Shown piece after piece: positions 25,386-31,946 of a stretch of DNA of 64,000 nucleotides. Location of the stretch: NCBI RefSeq assembly GCF_900091435.1, contig NZ_FMCS01000006.1:85927-149926 (forward strand), read 5' to 3'. Numbering within the stretch: the first letter of the stretch is position 1; every line of letters starts with the position of its first letter. A program made the translations under genes and the position numbers. Below the pieces are notes generated by a model. It had not been told where the DNA came from and made no database searches. It saw only the letters and a list, made by a program, of their open reading frames with translations. This stretch comes from Micromonospora chaiyaphumensis (lineage in GTDB: Bacteria > Actinomycetota > Actinomycetes > Mycobacteriales > Micromonosporaceae).

Positions 25386-26951
25386 ATGGTGCGACTCCGT
25401 CGGCGCTGGGCCCTGGGCCTCCTCCTCGGCGGCGTCTCCGCGACCGCGCTCGGCACCGGTGAGCCCGTGCTGAGTCGCCGCACCGGCACGCCGGTCCGCC
25501 GGCAGTCCTCACCCGTCGAGGTGGAGAACCACGCGGCCGGCGAGCCCTGGTGGCCGCGGGACGACACCCGGGCCGCCGACGACCGGCTGCGGCAGATCCA
25601 GGGGTACGCCTCGACGACCAGCCTCGCCCCCGGCGAGTCCGTGGACTTCCACGTCGCGCTCAACCCGGCCGGCCGGTTCCGGATCACCGTGCACCGGCTC
25701 GGCTGGTACGACGGCGCCGGCGCCCGCACCATGCTGACCAGCCCGCACCTCGACGGCACTCCACAGCCGGTGCCGCCGGCCGACCCGGACACCGGTGCCA
25801 TCGCCTGCCGCTGGCCGGTGTCCTGGAGCCTGCGCATCCCCGAGGACTGGACCTCCGGCCTCTACCAGGCGGTCTTCACCTCCGCCGGCGGCTGGCGCGC
25901 CTGCACCCCGTTCGTGGTGCGGGACGACCGGCGGGAGGCCGCGCTCTGCGTGGTGCTGCCGGTGACCACCTGGCAGGCGTACAACCAGTGGCCGCGGGAC
26001 CAGCGGTCCGGTACGAGCCTCTACAACGGCTACACGGCCGGCGGGCGGCAGGATCCGGCACTGCGGGCGCGCGAGGTCTCCTTCGACCGCCCGTACGCCG
26101 ACACGGGCCAGCCGACCCAGTTCAGCCGGGACAACGACGCCGTCAGGTGGCTGGAGCGCAACCGCTACGACGTCTCCTACGCGACCAGCTTCGACCTGCA
26201 CTCGGGCCGGCTCGACCCGCGCCGGCACCGCGGGCTGGTGTTCTGCGGGCACGACGAGTACTGGTCGGCGGAGATGCGCCGGGCCACCGAGGCCGGGCTG
26301 GCCGGTGGCACCAGCCTCGCCTTCCTCGGCGCCAACAGCGTCTACTGGCACATCCGGGTGCGTCCCTCCGCCGACGGCCGCCCCGAGCGGGTCGTCGCCT
26401 GCGCCAAGACCACCCCCGACCCGGACGAGGACGCCGCCGGGCCGACGGTGACCTGGCGCGACCTCGACCAGCCCGAGCAGGCACTGCTCGGTGTCCAGTA
26501 CAACGGCATCGTCGCCACCCCGCAGCCGCTGGTGGTGCGCTCCGCCGACCACTGGGTGTGGGCGGGCACGGGGGTGGCCGACGGCGATCGGATCCCCGGG
26601 GTGGTCGCCGGCGAGGCGGACGGCGTCCATGCCGCCACCGCCCGGCCGCTCGGGCTCGGCGAGACCCTGCTCAGCGGGTCGCTCTATCCCGCGCGGCAGG
26701 GCGGCCGGCGGATGCAGAGCACCCACGTCTACGAGACGCCGCGGGGCGCCGTGGTCTTCGCCACCGGCACCCTCGGCTGGACGATGGCGCTCAACCGGCG
26801 CGGGCACCGCGACGAGCGGATCGAACGGGCCACCGCAAACGTGCTCGACCGGATGATCGCCGACCCGCCCGCCCGCTCGGCGCCGGTGAGCGGAACCGAC
26901 CCGGGGACGGCGGACAAGCCGGGAGCTTCACCCGCCACGACGAACCGCTGA
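25386..26951 (+). CDS. Secreted protein with N,N-dimethylformamidase beta-subunit-like domain
   Basis: 521 residues. A basic-then-hydrophobic N-terminus (RLRRRWALGLLLGGVSATALG) looks like a Sec or Tat export signal. The body resembles the large-subunit-like domain of N,N-dimethylformamidase: a beta-rich module with LGWYDGAGAR, then CVVLPVTTWQAYNQW, GLVFCGHDEYWSAEMRRA and FLGANSVYWHIR. Proteins of this family are widespread in actinobacteria and their substrates are mostly unknown, so amidase activity is not claimed. ATG with GGGAG upstream. Convergent with purD. Confidence 0.75.
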   Translation: MVRLRRRWALGLLLGGVSATALGTGEPVLSRRTGTPVRRQSSPVEVENHAAGEPWWPRDDTRAADDRLRQIQGYASTTSLAPGESVDFHVALNPAGRFRITVHRLGWYDGAGARTMLTSPHLDGTPQPVPPADPDTGAIACRWPVSWSLRIPEDWTSGLYQAVFTSAGGWRACTPFVVRDDRREAALCVVLPVTTWQAYNQWPRDQRSGTSLYNGYTAGGRQDPALRAREVSFDRPYADTGQPTQFSRDNDAVRWLERNRYDVSYATSFDLHSGRLDPRRHRGLVFCGHDEYWSAEMRRATEAGLAGGTSLAFLGANSVYWHIRVRPSADGRPERVVACAKTTPDPDEDAAGPTVTWRDLDQPEQALLGVQYNGIVATPQPLVVRSADHWVWAGTGVADGDRIPGVVAGEADGVHAATARPLGLGETLLSGSLYPARQGGRRMQSTHVYETPRGAVVFATGTLGWTMALNRRGHRDERIERATANVLDRMIADPPARSAPVSGTDPGTADKPGASPATTNR

Positions 26952-27036
26952 CCACGAGACCGGGGCTCCAGCCGAGGGTCGTCGTCGGCCAGCGGCTGTC
27001 GCGGCAGACCTTGACGGCGAGGAACGGTGGATCCCG

Positions 27037-28284
27037 TCAGGCGGGGAGATCGATCCGGCCGTCCACCGCGGCGGCCGCGATGTCGGAGCGGTGGTGCGAA
27101 CCGGCCAGCTCGATGCCGCGTACCACCTCGTAGGCGGCCTCCCGCGCGGCGGCCAGGTCGGGGCCGGTGGCCGTACCGCAGAGGACCCGGCCCCCGGCGG
27201 AGCGCAGCGTGCCGTCGACGCCCCGGCGGGTGCCGGCCTGGATGACGCCGGCGCGGTCCGCGCCGGTGATCACGTCACCGGTGCGCGGCGCCGCCGGGTA
27301 GCCCTCGGCCGCCACCACGACGGTGACCGCCGCGCCGTCGCGCCAGCGCAGCGGCGGGTGCGCGGCCAGCGTGCCGGTGGCGGCCGCGTGCAGCAGCCCG
27401 GCCAGCGGCGTCTCCAGCAGGGCGAGCACCACCTGGGTCTCCGGATCACCGAAGCGGGCGTTGAACTCGATCACGCGCGGGCCGGCGGCGGTGATCGCCA
27501 GGCCCACGTAGAGCAGGCCGGCGAACGGCGTGCCCCGGCGGCGCAGCTCGGCCAGCGTCGGGTGCACGACGTCGCGCATCACCTCGTCGACCAGGCCGGG
27601 CGGGGCCCAGGGCAGCGGCGCGTACGCACCCATGCCGCCGGTGTTCGGCCCGGTGTCGCCGTCACCCGCGCGCTTGAAGTCCTGGGCGGGCAGCAGCGGC
27701 ACGGCGGCCTCGCCGTCGGTGACCACGAAGAGGGAGACCTCGGGACCGGCCAGGTACTCCTCGATCACCACCCGGCCGCACTCCGCGGCGTGCCGCTCGG
27801 CGGCGGCGCGGTCGTCGGTCACCACGACGCCCTTGCCGGCGGCCAGCCCGTCGTTCTTCACGACGTACGGCGCACCGAGCTCGTCCAGCGCCCGCCCGAC
27901 ACTCTCCGCGTCGGTGCAGGTGTAGGCCCGGGCGGTCGGCACGCCGGCCGCAGTCATCACGTCCTTGGCGAACGTCTTCGAGCCCTCCAGCCGGGCCGCC
28001 TCGGCCGACGGGCCGAACGCCGCGACGCCCTTGGCCCGCACCGCGTCGGCAACCCCCGCCACCAGCGGCGCCTCCGGACCGATCACCACGAGATCCGCCG
28101 CCACCTCGACGGCGAGTGCCGCCACCGCCGCCGGATCGGTGGCGTTCACCTCCCGCACCTCGGCCACCGCCGCGATCCCGGGATTACCCGGAGCGGCAAC
28201 CAGCACGTCAACGGAAGGATCGGCGACCAGCCCGAGGGCGAGCGCGTGCTCCCGCCCCCCACCACCCACAAGAAGAACCCGCAC
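27037..28284 (-). CDS. purD: Phosphoribosylamine-glycine ligase
   Basis: 415 residues, usual length. ATP-grasp enzyme making GAR from phosphoribosylamine and glycine, the second step of purine synthesis. N-terminal VLLVGGGGREHALALGL, central PYVVKNDGLAAGKGVVV for ATP binding, and the signature RFGDPETQ at the C-terminal side of the active site. GTG start. Its upstream side faces the first palindromic element (28318-28377) and the DUF559-type gene. Confidence 0.97.
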   Translation of the reverse strand: MRVLLVGGGGREHALALGLVADPSVDVLVAAPGNPGIAAVAEVREVNATDPAAVAALAVEVAADLVVIGPEAPLVAGVADAVRAKGVAAFGPSAEAARLEGSKTFAKDVMTAAGVPTARAYTCTDAESVGRALDELGAPYVVKNDGLAAGKGVVVTDDRAAAERHAAECGRVVIEEYLAGPEVSLFVVTDGEAAVPLLPAQDFKRAGDGDTGPNTGGMGAYAPLPWAPPGLVDEVMRDVVHPTLAELRRRGTPFAGLLYVGLAITAAGPRVIEFNARFGDPETQVVLALLETPLAGLLHAAATGTLAAHPPLRWRDGAAVTVVVAAEGYPAAPRTGDVITGADRAGVIQAGTRRGVDGTLRSAGGRVLCGTATGPDLAAAREAAYEVVRGIELAGSHHRSDIAAAAVDGRIDLPA

Positions 28285-28317
28285 GACGGCATCCTACTGA
28301 CCACCCCACCCCACCCT

Positions 28318-28377
28318 GTTGATCAAGAAGTTTGCGTCTCAGATCCGCGCCTCGACGACGCAAACCTCTTGATCAAC
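28318..28377. repeat. 60-nt palindromic element, copy 1
   Basis: Arms 28318-28338 and 28357-28377 (21 nt each, one mismatch) flank an 18-nt spacer. The outer arm contains the 8-mer TTGATCAA and the inner arm ends TTTGCGTC. Lies between the purD 5' end and the DUF559-type gene, whose TGA stop (28375-28373) is inside the right arm. The spacer shares ATCCGCGCC with copy 2. Confidence 0.9.
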
Positions 28378-29296
28378 GGGGTCTTCGGAGAGCGCGGGCG
28401 ATCGTCTGGGGAATGTAGTCGGGACGGAGGGTGTCGGGCCAGGTGAAGCGGAGGACGGTCCAGCCTGGGTTAGCCAGGCGATTCTGGCGGACGCGGTCCT
28501 CGTAGACGGCCTGGGGAGTCTGGTGTGGGGTCTGGCCGTCGGCCTCGGCGATGATGCGGGCGCCACGCCAGGCCAGGTCGCCGATGCCGAGCAGGTAGCC
28601 GTCGTCGTCGCGGACCTCCAGTTGCAACGTGTCGGGTGGGACGCCGCCGTCCACGCATCGCAGTCGGACCCGCGTCTCCAGGGGTGACTGGGCACGGCCG
28701 TCCGACTCGGCCAAGCTGCGGCGGGCCGCCACGGCGCCCCGCCGCCGGGCGATGAGCGCCGCCACCAGGGACAGGTCCGACTCGTCGATCAGCCCCCGGT
28801 TGAGCGCCGAGTCGACGACGCACACCGCCGGGTAGCGATCGGCCCGGAGAATCACGTCAGCCACCGTGCGGACGGGAGTCGTGGCCGGGACACCCGCGGC
28901 GGTGGCGACATCAGCCGGACACAGGGCGAGCTGGTGCACCACGAGGTCGGGATCGGCCGGACGCTGCGGTCGCGGACGGTCCGGAGGCACCGAGACGTGG
29001 ACCGCCGACGTGGCACGCAGGCCACCGATGCGGTGCAGCTCGGCGGCGGTGTCCAGCACGGCGACGGCGCCGGCACCGAGACTCTCGACGACCGCTCGGA
29101 TCCGGGCCCGCCGGAGCGAAGCGACGTCCCCCTGCGGCGCCGGCACGAAACAGCCCCGAGCCACCCGGATCCACCGCCCGGACCGAGCGAGATGACGAAC
29201 CTGGTCCCGACTGAATCCCAGAGCAACGGCCTGGGCGGCCGTCACCACCCCACCCTGCCGTGCAGCAACCCGACTCAACGAAACACGATCAGCCAC
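28373..29296 (-). CDS. AbiEi-like N-terminus plus DUF559/Vsr-like endonuclease domain protein
   Basis: About 307 residues from a GTG at 29296; the start is uncertain. The N-terminal part (SRVAARQGGVVTAAQAVALGFSRDQVRHL, then GRWIRVARGCFVPA) looks like the winged-helix domain of AbiEi-type antitoxins. The C-terminal part (LETRVRLRCVDGG, then LGIGDLAWRGARIIAEADGQTPH, then LANPGWTVLRFTW) resembles the DUF559/Vsr-like restriction-endonuclease fold, with candidate catalytic Asp and Glu in GDLAW and EADGQ. Such proteins are common and uncharacterised in actinobacteria. No toxin-like partner is adjacent. The gene sits exactly between two copies of a 60-nt palindrome, one of which supplies its stop codon, suggesting a mobile or palindrome-associated nuclease. 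Confidence 0.75.
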   Translation of the reverse strand: MADRVSLSRVAARQGGVVTAAQAVALGFSRDQVRHLARSGRWIRVARGCFVPAPQGDVASLRRARIRAVVESLGAGAVAVLDTAAELHRIGGLRATSAVHVSVPPDRPRPQRPADPDLVVHQLALCPADVATAAGVPATTPVRTVADVILRADRYPAVCVVDSALNRGLIDESDLSLVAALIARRRGAVAARRSLAESDGRAQSPLETRVRLRCVDGGVPPDTLQLEVRDDDGYLLGIGDLAWRGARIIAEADGQTPHQTPQAVYEDRVRQNRLANPGWTVLRFTWPDTLRPDYIPQTIARALRRPR

Positions 29297-29336
29297 CGCC
29301 CCAGGCTGCCCACGAGACCAACATCCCCAAAACCCC

Positions 29337-29357
29337 TGTGGAAAACCCTGTGGACAA
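29337..29357 (-). repeat. Two DnaA-box-like 9-mers
   Basis: Reading the minus strand, TTGTCCACA (29357-29349) matches the actinobacterial DnaA box and TTTTCCACA (29345-29337) is a near match, three bases apart. They lie between the DUF559-type gene and palindrome copy 2. No other origin features are visible, so this is not called an origin. Confidence 0.4.
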
Positions 29358-29373
29358 CCCATCTCGCGGCCTC

Positions 29374-29433
29374 GTTGATCAAGAGGTTTGCGTCAGAATC
29401 CGCGCCGATCCAGACGCAAACCTCTTGATCAAC
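29374..29433. repeat. 60-nt palindromic element, copy 2
   Basis: Arms 29374-29394 and 29413-29433 are a perfect 21-bp inverted repeat around an 18-nt spacer. Same arm sequence as copies 1 and 3 apart from one A/G change. Lies 27 nt beyond the purA stop and upstream of the DUF559-type gene, so it could also form a hairpin at the purA mRNA 3' end, though no U-tract follows. Confidence 0.92.
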
Positions 29434-29460
29434 TCACCATCGGGTGCGGTGGGGAGGGGG

Positions 29461-30750
29461 TTACGGGAGGAGGGGGTGGCGGATTACGTTTTCTTCTCGG
29501 CCTGGGCCTACGCCTACGATGCTGACCTTGGTGCCGCAGAGTTCTTCGATGCGGGCGATGTAGCGTCGCGCGTTCTCCGGGAGCTCGTCCTCGGTGCGGG
29601 CCTTGGTGATGTCTTCCCACCAGCCGTCGAGCTCTTCGTAGATCGGCGTGGCGTGGTGGAAGTCGGTCTGCGTCATCGGCATGTCGTCGAAGCGCTCGCC
29701 GTTGATCTCGTAGCCCACGCAGATCGGCACCTTGGGCATGCCGGTCAGCACGTCCAGCTTCGTGATGACCAGGTCGGTGACCCCGTTGAGGCGGCAGGCG
29801 TACCGGGCCACGACGGCGTCGAACCAGCCCGTGCGGCGCTCCCGGCCGGTGGTGGTGCCGTACTCGTGGCCGATCTTGCGCAGGTGCTGGCCGTTGTCGT
29901 CGAACAGCTCGGTCGGGAACGGGCCGGAACCCACCCGGGTCGTGTACGCCTTGCTCACCGCGATGACCTTCGTGATCGCGGTCGGCGGGATGCCCGCGCC
30001 CACGCACGCTCCGCCCGCCGTCGGGTTCGACGAGGTGACGAAGGGGTAGGTGCCGTGGTCCATGTCGAGCATGGTGGCCTGGGCGCCCTCCAGCAGGACG
30101 GTCTCGCCACGGTCCAGGGCGTCCCAGAGCATGACCCGGGTCTCCGCGATGTACGGCCGCAGCCGCTCGGCGTACCGCAGGTACTCCTCGACGGTCTCGT
30201 CGACGTCGATCGCCTTGCGGTTGTAGACCTTGAACAGCACCTGGTTCTTCTCGCGGAGCGCCAGCTCCAGCTTCTTGCGCAGGATGCCCGGGTCGAGCAG
30301 GTCCTGGAGCCGGATGCCCATCCGGGCGACCTTGTCGCCGTAGGCGGGGCCGATGCCCCGGCCCGTGGTGCCGATGCGCGAGCTGCCCAGGTAGCGCTCG
30401 ACCACCCGGTCCAGCGCCCGGTGGTGCGGCATGATGAGGTGCGCGTCACCCGAGATGCGCAGCCGGGAGACGTCCACGCCCCGCTCGGCGAGGCCGTCGA
30501 TCTCCTCCAGCAGCACCTTCGGGTCGACCACCACGCCGTTGCCGATGACGATCATCGCGTCCGGCGACAGCGCGCCGGACGGCATGAGGTGCAGCGCGTA
30601 CTTCTGGCCGTCCGGGGTGATCACCGTGTGGCCGGCGTTGTTGCCGCCGGAGTAGCGCACGACGTAGTCGACCCGCTCACCCAGCAGGTCGGTAACCTTG
30701 CCCTTGCCCTCGTCGCCCCACTGAGCGCCGATGAGCACGATCGCTGGCAT
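29461..30750 (-). CDS. purA: Adenylosuccinate synthetase
   Basis: 429 residues, usual length. GTP-dependent ligation of IMP and aspartate. The P-loop QWGDEGKGK (10-18) with catalytic Asp13, SGGNNAGHT with the catalytic His, and TTGRGIGPAYGDK in the middle are intact, as is the C-terminal GTP-base motif TKLDVL. ATG start. Divergent from the lipid-kinase-like gene. Confidence 0.98.
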   Translation of the reverse strand: MPAIVLIGAQWGDEGKGKVTDLLGERVDYVVRYSGGNNAGHTVITPDGQKYALHLMPSGALSPDAMIVIGNGVVVDPKVLLEEIDGLAERGVDVSRLRISGDAHLIMPHHRALDRVVERYLGSSRIGTTGRGIGPAYGDKVARMGIRLQDLLDPGILRKKLELALREKNQVLFKVYNRKAIDVDETVEEYLRYAERLRPYIAETRVMLWDALDRGETVLLEGAQATMLDMDHGTYPFVTSSNPTAGGACVGAGIPPTAITKVIAVSKAYTTRVGSGPFPTELFDDNGQHLRKIGHEYGTTTGRERRTGWFDAVVARYACRLNGVTDLVITKLDVLTGMPKVPICVGYEINGERFDDMPMTQTDFHHATPIYEELDGWWEDITKARTEDELPENARRYIARIEELCGTKVSIVGVGPGREENVIRHPLLP

Positions 30751-30872
30751 CTTCTCCGCCTCCAGAAGGCTCGGGTGCCAGGTGGCGACCGGTCGGCGAG
30801 CCCGGGGTGTCAGGCTAACAAGTAGTGACGGCGGGACCGGCAGGGGTTCGTCGAGAAGCAGGAGGCTCCTTC

Positions 30873-31871
30873 GTGTACGACGTGGTGCTGCTCACCCTGG
30901 GCTCGGAGCGGGACGCTCCCGGCGGGGGCTGCGGCGGCGGTGGAGCCTGCTGCGGTGGCGCGCCGGAGGCGGCCGGTGAGCACACCGAGGAGCGCTGCGA
31001 GACGCCGCGCGTGCCGGTGCTGGCCTGCGCGGACGCGCTGACCGCCCGAGGTGCGCGGGTGGAGACGGTGACCGCCCGCTCGGACGCGGAGATCGACGAG
31101 GTGCTGGCCCGCCTCGACGGCCCGCCCCGGCCCGACGGCCTCACCTGGCCGGATCCCGACTCCAAGACCCGGCTGGTCGTCGCCACGGCCAGTGACGGAC
31201 AGCTGCGCGCCGTGCTGCGCCGGCTGGTCCGACGGTACGCTCCGCCGCCCAGCCGCCGCCCCGCCGACCTGCCCGGGAACCGGACCGTGCCGGACCTGCC
31301 GCCGGTCGGCGTACTCCCGCTCGACCCGGCCCGCTCCGGCACGGCGCGGGACCTTGCCGCGCAGCTCGGCCTGCCCCGCGACCCGGCGGAGGTGGCCGCC
31401 GCGGTCCTGGACGGCACCGCCCGCCGGCTCGACCTGCTGCGCAACGACGGCGGCTCGGTGACCCTGGACGGCGCGCTGCTCGGCGCGGCCGACGACGCGG
31501 GCCGCCCGCTGCACTGGCGGGCGCGGGTCGAGGTCGACGGCACGGTGCTGAGCACCGGCGAGGAGCCGATCATGGCCTGCGCCGTCGGCAACGCCGGCGG
31601 GTACGCGCGCCTGGACGACGTGGTGCTGCTGGCCGACCCGGACCCCACCGACGGCCGGGTCGAGGTGGCCGTGGCCGTGCCGGTGGTCACCCGCTCGGCG
31701 TTGGGCCGGAAGAAGGTACGCCTGGAGGTGCGCCGGGCCCGGGGCCGCGCGGCGGCGGTCGTGCCCCGCGACGAGAAGGTGCCCTTCCTCGACGACGGCG
31801 TCGAGGGCGAGCTGAGCCGGAAGCGCTCCTGGTGGACCGAGCCGGGCGCCTGGGCGGTCTGGACGGCCTGA
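30873..31871 (+). CDS. Diacylglycerol/lipid kinase-like protein with Cys/Gly-rich N-terminal insert
   Basis: 332 residues. A degenerate DAGK-like layout is visible: LVVATASDGQLRAVLRRLVRRY in place of the GGDGT loop, VGVLPLDPARSGTARDLAAQLGLP in place of the PxGTGNDFA block, and a beta-rich second half (LLRNDGGSVTLDGALLG). The canonical Gly-Gly-Asp-Gly-Thr catalytic loop reads ASDGQ, so activity is doubtful. An insert at about residues 12-28 (GGGCGGGGACCGG) carries closely spaced Cys residues, unusual in this family, and could bind metal. GTG at 30873 chosen for AGGAGG seven bases upstream. Confidence 0.65.
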   Translation: MYDVVLLTLGSERDAPGGGCGGGGACCGGAPEAAGEHTEERCETPRVPVLACADALTARGARVETVTARSDAEIDEVLARLDGPPRPDGLTWPDPDSKTRLVVATASDGQLRAVLRRLVRRYAPPPSRRPADLPGNRTVPDLPPVGVLPLDPARSGTARDLAAQLGLPRDPAEVAAAVLDGTARRLDLLRNDGGSVTLDGALLGAADDAGRPLHWRARVEVDGTVLSTGEEPIMACAVGNAGGYARLDDVVLLADPDPTDGRVEVAVAVPVVTRSALGRKKVRLEVRRARGRAAAVVPRDEKVPFLDDGVEGELSRKRSWWTEPGAWAVWTA

Positions 31872-31946
31872 CCTCCGTCGATCCCCCGCTCGGGCGACCG
31901 GGCTGGCCGGACGGCCTATCCTCGGCGGGAGGAATGGGGAGGAACC

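Noticed and set aside
25386..26951. Confident assignment as N,N-dimethylformamidase
   Set aside because: Only fold-level similarity to the large subunit is visible; no small subunit gene is present and the protein is exported.
28373..29296. Type IV toxin-antitoxin pair (AbiE)
   Set aside because: The N-terminal domain resembles AbiEi, but no AbiEii-type nucleotidyltransferase lies next to it, and the protein carries its own nuclease-like domain.
29337..29357. Replication origin suggested by DnaA-like boxes
   Set aside because: Only two boxes, no AT-rich unwinding region and no dnaA, dnaN or gyr genes nearby.
30825..30872. Upstream start for the lipid-kinase-like gene
   Set aside because: The GTG at 30873 has an ideal AGGAGG; the extension encodes an Arg-rich stretch with no support.
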